Assembly: GCA_045612105.1 (NCBI GenBank)
Contig: JAZKYL010000074.1
Coordinates: 33,254-97,253, forward strand
Source: SVTX01 sp045612105
GTDB lineage: Bacteria; Bacillota; Clostridia; Oscillospirales; CAG-272
Direction of reading: 5' to 3'
DNA length: 64,000 nt
Position 1 is the stretch's first letter. Each line of letters starts with the position of its first letter. The position numbers and the translations under genes were made by a program. The notes under the pieces are model-generated. The model was not told the DNA's origin and ran no database searches. It saw only the letters and a program-made list of their open reading frames with translations. Shown piece after piece: positions 50,542 through 58,901 of the stretch.

Positions 50542-51684
50542 ATGAAAAGAATAAAAAGCAACAAAATAATTGCGGGTGACAAAATTCTGTCGGGCTACGT
50601 TTATTTTGACAACGGCATAATCGTTGAGGTATCGGACAGAGAGCTTCCCTTTGACGAAGAATACGATGCGAGAGACCTTTACGTCTCCCCCGGATTTATC
50701 GACATCCATACCCACGGCGGCGGTGGATATCCCTTTGAAGGAGAGGTAAACGACGTAATTAACGGTTGTAACTTCCATCTTTCTCACGGTACCACCTCTA
50801 TCTGCCCTACAATCTCCGCCGCACCCTTTGAGTCTATGGCTCGATCGGTAGAAAATATTGCCGAGGCAAAGGCGAGCGGAAGGGTCAAAAGCAATATTAT
50901 CGGAGCGCATATGGAAGGTCCCTACCTCTCTCTTGAGCATATCGGAGCCCAATGCGCTGATCACGTAACGCCTCCCATAGAACGTGACTACGTCTCTCTT
51001 ATAGAAAATCACGGAAAGGATATTGCAAGATGGACCTATGCCCCGGAAAATGACAAGGGCGCGCGCTTTGCCAAGTATCTTTCCGATCACTCGATCCTGC
51101 CTTGCGCGGGTCACACAAACGCCATCTACAGCGACATGATAGCGGCGATGGATGCGGGATGCAAGCTGATCACCCATTTCTACTCATGTATGTCCACCGT
51201 CACGAGAGACCACGGGTTCCGCCGTCTCGGAGTGATCGAGACCGGATATCTTGAGGATCAGCTTTTCGTAGAAATGATCGCAGATGGCAAGCATATTCCT
51301 CCCGAGCTTATTCGCTTGATGTACAAGATCAAGGGCAGTGAAAGAATCGTGCTTGTGACAGACAGTCTTGCCCTTGCGGGAACAGACATACTGCGAGGAA
51401 AAATGCAGGACACCGAATTCATTATCGAGGACGGGGTCTGCAAGCTCCTTGACAGAAGTGCTTTCGCGGGCAGCATTGCCACCGCTGACAGGCTGGTTCG
51501 CGTAGTAACGGGTGACGCAGGCATTCATCTTACCGACGCTATAAAAATGATAACCGAGACCCCCGCCGAGATCATGGGCTTGAACAAGGGTCGCCTTGAC
51601 TCTGGCAGGGATGCCGATATCGTTATTTTCGATGAAGATATCGAGATTAAAAAGGTTTTCGTTATGGGAAACGAAATGATTTAG
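50542..51684 (+). CDS. nagA: N-acetylglucosamine-6-phosphate deacetylase
   Basis: 380 residues, amidohydrolase fold. Metal ligands are in FIDIHTHGGGGYP, AHMEGPYLS (Glu) and CAGHTNAIY (His), and the catalytic Asp is in VLVTDSLALAG. It removes acetate from N-acetylamino sugar 6-phosphates before deamination. The start is at 50542 with GGGAGA 8 nt upstream; an earlier in-frame start at 50497 would overlap the nagB-like gene. It ends the operon at a strong terminator. No sugar transporter or PTS gene is in the operon. Confidence 0.93.
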   Translation: MKRIKSNKIIAGDKILSGYVYFDNGIIVEVSDRELPFDEEYDARDLYVSPGFIDIHTHGGGGYPFEGEVNDVINGCNFHLSHGTTSICPTISAAPFESMARSVENIAEAKASGRVKSNIIGAHMEGPYLSLEHIGAQCADHVTPPIERDYVSLIENHGKDIARWTYAPENDKGARFAKYLSDHSILPCAGHTNAIYSDMIAAMDAGCKLITHFYSCMSTVTRDHGFRRLGVIETGYLEDQLFVEMIADGKHIPPELIRLMYKIKGSERIVLVTDSLALAGTDILRGKMQDTEFIIEDGVCKLLDRSAFAGSIATADRLVRVVTGDAGIHLTDAIKMITETPAEIMGLNKGRLDSGRDADIVIFDEDIEIKKVFVMGNEMI

Positions 51685-51694
51685 TTGTATTAAT

Positions 51695-51734
51695 AACAAA
51701 AAGAACCGCTCATATTGAACGGTTCTTTTTGTTT
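51695..51734. terminator. Bidirectional terminator after nagA
   Basis: AACAAAAAGAACCG / CGGTTCTTTTTGTT with a 12-nt loop. Confidence 0.9.
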
Positions 51735-51767
51735 GTAATTTCAAATTTACTTTTTCTTACGAGACCA

Positions 51768-52004
51768 TTATGCCTCTTCGTCGTCCTTAATAACGATATC
51801 CTCTTCGACTTCCTTATTTGCGTTCTCGTCGATGTGAAGCACCTCTGCAGCCTTTTTCTTTGCTTTTCTCCAAAGCACAACAGCGGTAGCACCTACAGCA
51901 ATTACAACGCCGCTGATAGAGGTCAGCAGAACGGTTGCCGCCGAGGGGTCGATATAAAGGGCATTCAGAGTGAAAACTTCTCTTGCAATATCAAAAATAA
52001 ACAT
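51768..52004 (-). CDS. Small single-span membrane protein
   Basis: 78 residues. One hydrophobic helix at about 21-45 (AATVLLTSISGVVIAVGATAVVLW) is followed by a Lys/Ala-rich stretch and a strongly acidic tail (EVEEDIVIKDDEEA). The N end is short and outside or embedded. No domain is recognised. It has its own perfect promoter and an AAGGG ribosome site, and lies just downstream of the YidC-TagF fusion gene on the same strand, so a role in the same envelope process is possible but only inferred. Confidence 0.7.
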   Translation of the reverse strand: MFIFDIAREVFTLNALYIDPSAATVLLTSISGVVIAVGATAVVLWRKAKKKAAEVLHIDENANKEVEEDIVIKDDEEA

Positions 52005-52055
52005 TTCTTTTCCCTTCTCGGCACCTTTTCGGTTGCCGTTTTTATTTCGTTACAT

Positions 52056-52084
52056 ATTATAGCACGGAAAATATAGTTTGTCAA
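52056..52084 (-). promoter_or_regulatory. Consensus promoter of the small membrane protein gene
   Basis: Minus strand TTGACA (52084-52079), exactly 17 nt, TATAAT (52061-52056). Confidence 0.9.
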
Positions 52085-52102
52085 CAGTAATTTTTTGAGA
52101 CC

Positions 52103-54202
52103 TTATTTGCTCTGCTTTTTCTTATTCGCAAGCTGAGTAAGAATATACTTAGCACCGACCTTGGCTCCCGAGCCCACGTTATAGACCGCCTTATGAAGTG
52201 CCTTGTCGATCTTCTCCTCAAACTCGCCCGAGCGACCGAACATATCGGCAACGTACTTATCAACGTCCTTGACGTCGCTCTTTTCGATTGAAATACCGAT
52301 CTCATCGCGGAGAGTGATCTCGATAGGCTCGCATCCGATGTTTTCCCAGTTGGGGTTCAAGACCTTCATCTTGGTATTGACGAAGAGCACGGGACGCTTG
52401 GTAGCAAAGCTGTATTCGAAGGATATTCCCGACCAGTCGGTTATCATAAGGTCGGAGGAATAGATCGAGGAGTTGCTCGAAAAATCAAGCTCAAAGGTAA
52501 GTCCCTCGCCCACTTTATCCTGCCACTTTTCAACTATCGCCTGCATACGGGGACCGTATCTCTTTACGTACTCGGGGTGAGGACGGACGGTGATGTGATA
52601 ATCGTCGCAAAGCAGCTTTTCAAGCATCTCGTCGATGCAGGAATCGAGAATGTTATCCTCATTCCAGGTAGGAGCGATAAGTATCTCACGTCTGCCGCCT
52701 GTCTTATGAGTCTCTCTCTCCTTTTCGCCTACTGCGATAAGGTCGTCTGCAAGAGGATAACCGAACTCGACGAGGGTCTTCTCGGGAAGTCCGTAATGCT
52801 TAACAGTCGCTGCAACCTCGCGCTTGATATGCTCGCCCGCGCAGAAAACGGTATCAAAGGCATCAAGAGAGCCTTCCTTCATTCCCATATGCATACTCAT
52901 CAGTGCGTGGGGAATGTAGACGTACTCGATATCCTTTTTCATTATCGACTTTTTAAGATAATACTTTTCAAGGTCGGGGGTGGTCATAACAACCATATCC
53001 GCCTCAAGCTTCATCATAAGAGGAATAGTCTTTTTCAGACCAATATAGTAAGGCTTTATCTGTGTGTTAGTCTTTGCCACCTCAAAGATAATGTCCTTGG
53101 GGTCGTTGGTTATATAGTGAACGGTGATATTTGAGCGAGAGGTCAGCTCCTCGATAAGGCTCTTGAAATACTTATAAAATCCGCTCTTTTCGGAGTAGAT
53201 AACCAAATGCTTATTTACGATCTTGAAGAATTTCTTATAATCCTGACGCTCTCTCTTGCGGTTTGCCTTCCATTCCGCGTCCTTTTTCTCGGCAGGCTCG
53301 AGAGCTTCGATCTTTTTAAGCTCCTCGCGGCTCTTTTCAAGTGCTTCGTAGTCAACGTGCTTCTTGGGGTTGATCACCGCGTTAAGGATATACATCTGGA
53401 TCACAGAGAAGATATTACCGAAGATCCAATAGAATGCCGTTCCCGCAGGTACGAAAAATCCGAGATAGAGGGAGAGGGCGATCGAGAAAGCCATAATACC
53501 GTACTTGTTTGCATTTCCCTGCTCGTGCTGAAGCACGTTGGACATATTCTGCGAAAAGCAGAGGAACCAGGAGGAAAGTCCCGCAACGGCAGGGACGAGG
53601 ATATAAAGCCCGAACACGTTTGAGGGAACGATAGAAAGATCAAGACCAAAGAAGGAGAGATCAAATGCCGCAACACTCTTAACTATTTCCGCAAGAGCCG
53701 CACCGTCCACACCGGGAACGGCGGTTACAGCGGTAAGGCTTCCGTTCTTGATCGCCTCGACTATCTGAAGCTGAAATGCCGAGTTTTCGGTATTCAGTCC
53801 CAGGTGTGTGGCAAGACTCATTACAGTGTCGTCACCTACACCGAAAAGATAGCTCATAGGGTGGTTAATAATAAATACCACGCCGAGGAGCAGGATGATC
53901 TGCAGAGCCAGGGGCACCAAAGACAGCATAGGGCGGTACTTTACCTTCTTGAAGAGCTTTGCCTGCTCATCTGCGATAGTATCGCTGTCGCCGTAGTGTC
54001 TTACCTTGATCATATTGACCTCGGGCTGTATCTTGACCATCTGAATGGAATTCTTGTGGATCCATACCGAAACGGGCAGAAGCACAACTTTGGTCAAGAG
54101 AGTGAAAAGAATGATAGCAAAGCCATAGTCACCTACTATCTGCCAGCACCATTTCATCAGTATTCCGAGAGGAATACAAATATAATACAATATCTGATCC
54201 AT
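52103..54202 (-). CDS. Fusion of YidC/Oxa1-type membrane insertase and CDP-glycerol glycerophosphotransferase (TagB/TagF-like)
   Basis: 699 residues in one open frame. Residues 1-285 match the YidC core: IPLGILMKWCWQIVGDYGFAI, FTLLTKVVLLPVSVW, ALQIILLLGVVF, and a late helix pair ending FYWIFGNIFSVIQMYIL. A charged helical linker (about 300-345) leads to a GT-B-like domain (350-690) typical of PF04464: HYITNDPKD, YIPHALMSMHMG, APTWNEDN, VRPHPEYVKR and LMITDWSGISFEYS. The second half should transfer glycerol-phosphate units to a teichoic-type polymer at the inner face; the insertase half may anchor it or fold partner proteins. The arginine in the YidC hydrophilic groove is not obvious by eye. 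An LtaS-like gene lies directly upstream. Confidence 0.88.
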   Translation of the reverse strand: MDQILYYICIPLGILMKWCWQIVGDYGFAIILFTLLTKVVLLPVSVWIHKNSIQMVKIQPEVNMIKVRHYGDSDTIADEQAKLFKKVKYRPMLSLVPLALQIILLLGVVFIINHPMSYLFGVGDDTVMSLATHLGLNTENSAFQLQIVEAIKNGSLTAVTAVPGVDGAALAEIVKSVAAFDLSFFGLDLSIVPSNVFGLYILVPAVAGLSSWFLCFSQNMSNVLQHEQGNANKYGIMAFSIALSLYLGFFVPAGTAFYWIFGNIFSVIQMYILNAVINPKKHVDYEALEKSREELKKIEALEPAEKKDAEWKANRKRERQDYKKFFKIVNKHLVIYSEKSGFYKYFKSLIEELTSRSNITVHYITNDPKDIIFEVAKTNTQIKPYYIGLKKTIPLMMKLEADMVVMTTPDLEKYYLKKSIMKKDIEYVYIPHALMSMHMGMKEGSLDAFDTVFCAGEHIKREVAATVKHYGLPEKTLVEFGYPLADDLIAVGEKERETHKTGGRREILIAPTWNEDNILDSCIDEMLEKLLCDDYHITVRPHPEYVKRYGPRMQAIVEKWQDKVGEGLTFELDFSSNSSIYSSDLMITDWSGISFEYSFATKRPVLFVNTKMKVLNPNWENIGCEPIEITLRDEIGISIEKSDVKDVDKYVADMFGRSGEFEEKIDKALHKAVYNVGSGAKVGAKYILTQLANKKKQSK

Positions 54203-54215
54203 TTTCTACTCCAAA

Positions 54216-56075
54216 TTATTTAATATCGGTCTCTTTTACGATCTCCCAGTTCTCGCCGTTATTTGCGTTTCCTGTGATCTTATACTCATACACTCTGTTA
54301 TGCTTCAGATCGTTATTCTTCGAATTCTTATACATTTCAAAGATATATCGTCTCTCTCTGTTCTCGCCTTCGGGAATATCGAAGAAAGATTCGCCTTTCT
54401 TTTCAGCCGTCAAGCCCTCGGACTCGAAAATGGTATTCCAAAGCTCGTCCTGAGAGATCTGTGCCGAGGAAGTCTTAAGTGCAGTTCCGCTCTCTCCGCT
54501 CTTCTTGAAAAGCATTGCGGTAACTCTCGTGCCGTCGTCATTACTGCTTGCGGCTCCTATCATTTTGCTGTCGCTGAGTGCCGCAGAGTGGTCGCCGGTA
54601 ATGATAATCGTAGCGTCATCGTAGATTCCCATAGCCTTCATCTGATCGATATAATAGTAAATAAGATCAAAGCTTTCCTCAAGAGAAGGAATAATTTTGG
54701 ACGAGGTTTTTGAGTAAGCCGCGTGACAACCGAAAAGGTGGATAAAGGTAAACTGACCTTTTCCGCTTATCTTTGTGAATTCGGTAGCGGTAAGACGATC
54801 CTTAAGGTCTGCGGTAGAGGTTTCGTCAACCAGGAAAAGCTCTCCCTCGGTCTCATAGATCGCGTGGGAATTAAAGGTGGGAGTACTGAGATATCCGACA
54901 CAGTTTTTCGCAACGAGAGGTAAAAACTGGTTCAGCGAAAGACGAAGCATATCCTTAGCGAGACCGAATACGCTATCGATCTCATACTCGTCTACACCCG
55001 AAGTGTTGTCAGCATATTCATCCATCACCGAGGCATCAACGTAGGCATAGTTTCTCTCGGTATAAAGATTGATGTTGTAGCCGTTTTCTTTAAGAACACC
55101 CATCATTCCGCCGCCATTACCAAAGATCTTCGCTAGCTTATCAGCCTTGCTTTCTTTGGTAAAATAGTCGTGATCTCTACCCGTCAGGATCGATGCCACC
55201 GCAGGATAGGTACGGGCATACAAGCTGGTATAGTCATTAAAATGAGTAAAGCCGTCCAGCTTGTCGAAGAATTGAGGATTCTTCTTAACCATTACCTCAT
55301 AATAGTCTGCATCAAAACGGTCTACAAGGAAGAAAACAATATTCTTTCCCTGTGAAAGCTCACCCATATTTTCATACGTCAACGCCATTGGCTCTTTCTG
55401 CTTATTGCCTTCGTTTCCGCTCTCAACGTCTTCGTTATTCTCTATTCTTTCCAGGACGGGAGTATACACGTCACTGGTAAGAGAAACAACAGCAAAGCTC
55501 ACGAGCTGCATTCCGATAAGAGCAACCATTGCAATAGTAACCACGGTGTTTACGGTATCGGAGTATTTCTTGCGAAGGAATATTGAAGCGCATACAGCAC
55601 CGCCAATAACAAGGATCCAGATCGCGGTATTCAGAATATAGGTTCCTACCGGTATCTCGGCTGCCGCGCCCACGTCTCCCGCAAGAGAAGCAACACCCTC
55701 GTTAAGATAGCTTCTCTGTATATAAAACATCAGTGAAATTCCCGCTACAGCGGCACATCCTATATCGTATGCCAAACCGTCAAGGGCTGTCAGGACGCAG
55801 AATATCACCGCGGCGATAGCCAAAGCGAAAAGGAACATTACGGGGAAAAAATCGCCCAAGGAGAATGCAAATTCCTGCATATTTCCGTAGTATATATCAA
55901 AAGGTCCGAAAACGCAAAGTGTCAGCGGTGCCGCCAAAGACAGAAGCAGACTGGGGAAAAGCTTCTGCAAAAAAGTCTTTTTAGGGGCCGCTTTAGTTGC
56001 CGTCACAGCAGTTTTTTTATTGCCGGATGACTTCACTGCGCCCTTTTTGTTTTTGTTAGAACTTCCAGAGCTCAT
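54216..56075 (-). CDS. LtaS-like membrane sulfatase-superfamily protein
   Basis: 619 residues. A Lys-rich cytoplasmic N-tail is followed by five hydrophobic segments within about residues 38-210, then an extracellular alkaline phosphatase-type domain. NIVFFLVDRFDADYY gives the first metal site, the probable nucleophile Thr is in LYARTYPAVASIL, and IIITGDHSAAL carries the later Asp-His. This is the architecture of lipoteichoic acid synthase and related glycerol-phosphate transferases. It is 13 nt from the YidC-TagF fusion, and the two could together build a polyglycerol-phosphate polymer. GGAGG precedes the start by 8 nt. Phosphoethanolamine or sulfatase activity is an alternative. Confidence 0.85.
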   Translation of the reverse strand: MSSGSSNKNKKGAVKSSGNKKTAVTATKAAPKKTFLQKLFPSLLLSLAAPLTLCVFGPFDIYYGNMQEFAFSLGDFFPVMFLFALAIAAVIFCVLTALDGLAYDIGCAAVAGISLMFYIQRSYLNEGVASLAGDVGAAAEIPVGTYILNTAIWILVIGGAVCASIFLRKKYSDTVNTVVTIAMVALIGMQLVSFAVVSLTSDVYTPVLERIENNEDVESGNEGNKQKEPMALTYENMGELSQGKNIVFFLVDRFDADYYEVMVKKNPQFFDKLDGFTHFNDYTSLYARTYPAVASILTGRDHDYFTKESKADKLAKIFGNGGGMMGVLKENGYNINLYTERNYAYVDASVMDEYADNTSGVDEYEIDSVFGLAKDMLRLSLNQFLPLVAKNCVGYLSTPTFNSHAIYETEGELFLVDETSTADLKDRLTATEFTKISGKGQFTFIHLFGCHAAYSKTSSKIIPSLEESFDLIYYYIDQMKAMGIYDDATIIITGDHSAALSDSKMIGAASSNDDGTRVTAMLFKKSGESGTALKTSSAQISQDELWNTIFESEGLTAEKKGESFFDIPEGENRERRYIFEMYKNSKNNDLKHNRVYEYKITGNANNGENWEIVKETDIK

Positions 56076-56129
56076 TATATTACCTCCAAAATTTTTTCTT
56101 CATTAATTAAAATAAGCAACTATCTATAT

Positions 56130-56158
56130 ATAATACACCTTTTTATCTCATTTGTCAA
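56130..56158 (-). promoter_or_regulatory. Promoter of the LtaS-like/fusion operon
   Basis: Minus strand TTGACA (56158-56153), 17-nt spacer, TATTAT (56135-56130). Confidence 0.8.
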
Positions 56159-56402
56159 GTAATCTTATGTTAATTCTTGTCTGATACGCCATTTTATTCC
56201 TTATCTGGTCTATATCACAGTGCCGAAAACAAGCATAAACTGTTATCGGAGGGTATTTTCATATAAATCTCCTCCAAAAAACGCAGATATTTTCCCTTTT
56301 GTGTTTAAACGCACCATTATGGCGGCAAGAATATTTGTGAAAGCAGTTACAATAAATATTTTGCCCCAATATGGCACCAAAAGTGAAAGGAATATTTGAA
56401 AA

Positions 56403-56861
56403 ATGTTATCCAATATCAAACGAGGAGATATTTTTTACGCAGACCTGAGCCCCGTGGTCGGGAGCGAGCAGGGTGGACTCCGTCCGGTACTTATCATTCA
56501 GAATGACGTCGGCAACCGTTACAGTCCTACGGTAATAGCCGCGGCTATAACGTCACGTATGGGTAAGACCAGGCTCCCCACTCACATCGACATCCACGCC
56601 GACCGCGTAGGACTCGCCAAGGACTCGGTCATTCTGCTCGAACAGATAAGAACCCTCGATAAACGTCGGTTAAAGGAAAAAATGGGGCATCTTGACGGCG
56701 CAGTGATGACACAGGTCAACAATGCCATAGCCGTAAGCTTTGGACTCGGCGAGACTTTGGGAATTGGTTCTCCAACTGTGTCAACCGAATCTCCTTCATC
56801 AGCTACCGCCGTAAATACACCCTACGTTACGGGAGACGGTAACAACTCTTCTCTCGGATGA
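56403..56861 (+). CDS. mazF: MazF/EndoA-type mRNA endoribonuclease with a C-terminal extension
   Basis: 152 residues. Residues 1-117 follow Bacillus EndoA closely: IKRGDIFYADLSPVVGSEQGG, RPVLIIQNDVGNRYSPT and DSVILLEQIRTLDK. The basic and threonine/serine residues of the active site are present (Arg in GLRPVL, Thr/Ser in AITSR). It cleaves mRNA at specific sequences and stops growth. The extra 35 residues are Ser/Thr/Asn-rich and low complexity. No antitoxin of the EndoAI type is visible upstream. The AAAGG ribosome site is 12 nt away, a weak spacing. The gene stands alone. Confidence 0.93.
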   Translation: MLSNIKRGDIFYADLSPVVGSEQGGLRPVLIIQNDVGNRYSPTVIAAAITSRMGKTRLPTHIDIHADRVGLAKDSVILLEQIRTLDKRRLKEKMGHLDGAVMTQVNNAIAVSFGLGETLGIGSPTVSTESPSSATAVNTPYVTGDGNNSSLG

Positions 56862-56867
56862 TCTTTT

Positions 56868-56906
56868 GGGGGACGATACGCGATCTTCGCCTCTATCGTC
56901 TCCTTA
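56868..56906 (+). terminator. Terminator of mazF
   Basis: GGGGGACGATA / TATCGTCTCC with a 15-nt loop, then TTATTTT. Confidence 0.7.
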
Positions 56907-56975
56907 TTTTACGTAAAAAATCTTAAAAACCCTCATAAAAAAATGAATATTTAGGACATTTTTTTGTTAATGGTA

Positions 56976-57004
56976 TTGATTTTCACCCGAATTTATGGTA
57001 AAAT
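56976..57004 (+). promoter_or_regulatory. Promoter of the aldolase gene
   Basis: TTGATT at 56976-56981, 17-nt spacer, TAAAAT at 56999-57004. Confidence 0.75.
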
Positions 57005-57072
57005 ATATTGGTTAAATAAAAATCAAAGACGTTTGTGCAAAAATATGCGCACAAACGGGAAAGGTGATCATA

Positions 57073-58032
57073 ATGGCACTTGTAAACACAAAAGAAATGT
57101 TTAAAAAGGCATACGAGGGCGGCTACGCTATCGGTGCTTTCAACATCAACAACATGGAGATAGTTCAGGCTATCACCGAGGCTGCGGGCGAGCTCCGTTC
57201 CCCTGTAGTTCTCCAGGTATCCGCAGGCGCACGTAAATACGCAAAGCAGGAGTACCTCATGGCTCTGGCTAATGCCGCTATCAAGGACAGCGGTATCGAT
57301 CTTGCTCTCCACCTGGACCACGGCGCAGATTTCGAGATCTGCAAGGCTTGTATCGACGGCGGCTTCACCTCCGTAATGATCGACGGCTCTCATCACTCCT
57401 TCGAGGACAACATCGCCCTCACCAAAAAGGTGGTTGAATACGCTCACGCTCGCGGAGTTGTTGTTGAGGGTGAGCTTGGCGTTCTCGCAGGCGTTGAGGA
57501 CGACGTAGTTGCTGAAAAGTCCTCCTACACACGTCCCGAGGAGGTTGAGGAGTTCGTAACCAGAACCGGTGTTGACTCTCTCGCTATCTCTATCGGTACT
57601 TCTCACGGAGCATACAAGTTCACTCCCCAGCAGTGCACCAGAAACGAGAAGGGTATTCTCGTTCCTCCCCCTCTCCGCTTCGATATTCTTGAGGAGATCG
57701 AGAAGAGACTTCCGGGATTCCCCATCGTTCTCCACGGCGCGTCCAGCGTTCCCCAGGAGTACGTTCAGGAGATCAACTCCATCGGCGGTCAGCTTCCCGA
57801 TGCTGTAGGTATCCCCGAGGAGCAGCTCCGCAAGGCTGCATCCATGGCGGTTTGTAAGATCAACATCGACTCGGATATCCGTCTCGCTATGACCGCAGGC
57901 ATCCGCCGCGTTCTCACCGAGAAGCCCGACGTATTTGACCCCAGAACCTACCTCACCGTAGCAAGAGCTGAGGTCAAAAAGATGGTTGCCCATAAGATAG
58001 AGAACGTTCTCGGTTCCGCAGGCAAGCTTTAA
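57073..58032 (+). CDS. fba: Class II fructose-1,6-bisphosphate aldolase
   Basis: 319 residues. Zinc-dependent splitting of fructose-1,6-bisphosphate in glycolysis. LHLDHGADFEICKACIDGGF carries the catalytic Asp and first His; SVMIDGSHHSF, GELGVLAGVED, SIGTSHGAYKF and PIVLHGASSVP supply the other ligands. The codons are among the most biased in the window, as for a highly expressed gene. The start is ATG 57073 with AAAGGTGAT; an in-frame GTG 9 nt earlier sits inside that ribosome site. Confidence 0.97.
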   Translation: MALVNTKEMFKKAYEGGYAIGAFNINNMEIVQAITEAAGELRSPVVLQVSAGARKYAKQEYLMALANAAIKDSGIDLALHLDHGADFEICKACIDGGFTSVMIDGSHHSFEDNIALTKKVVEYAHARGVVVEGELGVLAGVEDDVVAEKSSYTRPEEVEEFVTRTGVDSLAISIGTSHGAYKFTPQQCTRNEKGILVPPPLRFDILEEIEKRLPGFPIVLHGASSVPQEYVQEINSIGGQLPDAVGIPEEQLRKAASMAVCKINIDSDIRLAMTAGIRRVLTEKPDVFDPRTYLTVARAEVKKMVAHKIENVLGSAGKL

Positions 58033-58050
58033 TTAAAAAATCAAACGGAG

Positions 58051-58076
58051 AATGGGACGTCCTCGGACGTCCCATT
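58051..58076 (+). terminator. Hairpin between fba and the thioesterase gene
   Basis: A 12-bp perfect stem AATGGGACGTCC / GGACGTCCCATT with a 2-nt loop, ending 8 nt before the thioesterase start. There is no T-run and no separate ribosome site for the next gene, so the hairpin may limit readthrough or gate its translation. Confidence 0.6.
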
Positions 58077-58084
58077 ATTAAAAA

Positions 58085-58837
58085 ATGAAATTCACATACA
58101 AAATAAAGACAAACTGGCACGATACCGACGCAAACAGAATCGTCAGACCTTCAAAAATAGTCGAATATATGCAGGAGACCGCCAACCGTCAGTGCGAAAG
58201 CTCGGGGCTTCCCCTTGAAAAGCTGCGCGATGAAAAGGGTCTTGCCTTCATTCTCGGCGCGCTTTCGCTGAACATTTACCAACCTCTCCACGCATATGAG
58301 GAGATCGAGGTCAGAACCTGGTGCCGTGAAGCGAAAAGCTACATTTTTATGCGTTATTTCGAGATCGTGCGCGAAGGCGAGAAGATCGCAGAGGCATCGT
58401 CAACTTGGGTGCTTATCGATCTTAACACCAAGAATATGGTAAGAGCCTCAAGTTACGACTTTTTGGGCGATAAATTCTACTACGATGAACCTGTGGACCC
58501 TGCAGCATTGCTCCCCAAGGCGAGAATCGCCAAGGACTCGCCTATGATCGAAGTCGGCAAGCGCAAAATTATGTACTCCGATATCGACTACAATATGCAC
58601 ATGAACAACACCCACTATCCCGATATGGTCTGCGACTACCTTGACGAAATGACGGGAGATATTCCCTACTTTGTGTCGGCAATCTCACTTTCCTACGTCA
58701 AGGAGTCTCATCTCGGCGCGACTCTCACAGTAACTCGCGGCGAAATGGCGGAGGATGGAAAGATAGAAGTCCGCACGCTCAACGAGGCGGGAGAAACCTG
58801 CCTTGAGGCTATCGTTGGGTTAACGACAATAGAATAA
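58085..58837 (+). CDS. Acyl-ACP thioesterase
   Basis: 250 residues, double hotdog fold of the plant-like FatA/FatB family (PF01643). The first half has TYKIKTNWHDTDANR and the second has DIDYNMHMNNTHYPDM, with the NxHxNNxxY catalytic motif at about residue 175. It releases fatty acids from acyl carrier protein; an ACP gene lies at 26.2 kb. It starts 52 nt after fba without an evident ribosome site, so its yield is probably low or coupled to fba mRNA. Confidence 0.92.
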   Translation: MKFTYKIKTNWHDTDANRIVRPSKIVEYMQETANRQCESSGLPLEKLRDEKGLAFILGALSLNIYQPLHAYEEIEVRTWCREAKSYIFMRYFEIVREGEKIAEASSTWVLIDLNTKNMVRASSYDFLGDKFYYDEPVDPAALLPKARIAKDSPMIEVGKRKIMYSDIDYNMHMNNTHYPDMVCDYLDEMTGDIPYFVSAISLSYVKESHLGATLTVTRGEMAEDGKIEVRTLNEAGETCLEAIVGLTTIE

Positions 58838-58849
58838 ACAACAATTATG

Positions 58850-58886
58850 GGCTATCTCAAATTTTGCATTTGAGATAGCCTTTTTT
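58850..58886 (+). terminator. Terminator of thioesterase gene
   Basis: GGCTATCTCAAAT / ATTTGAGATAGCC with a 5-nt loop, then TTTTTT. Confidence 0.9.
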
Positions 58887-58901
58887 GTATTCGCAATAAA
58901 A

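Noticed and set aside
56140..56402. Antitoxin gene before mazF
   Set aside because: No frame with a start, ribosome site and antitoxin-like sequence was found; short ATG frames stop quickly.
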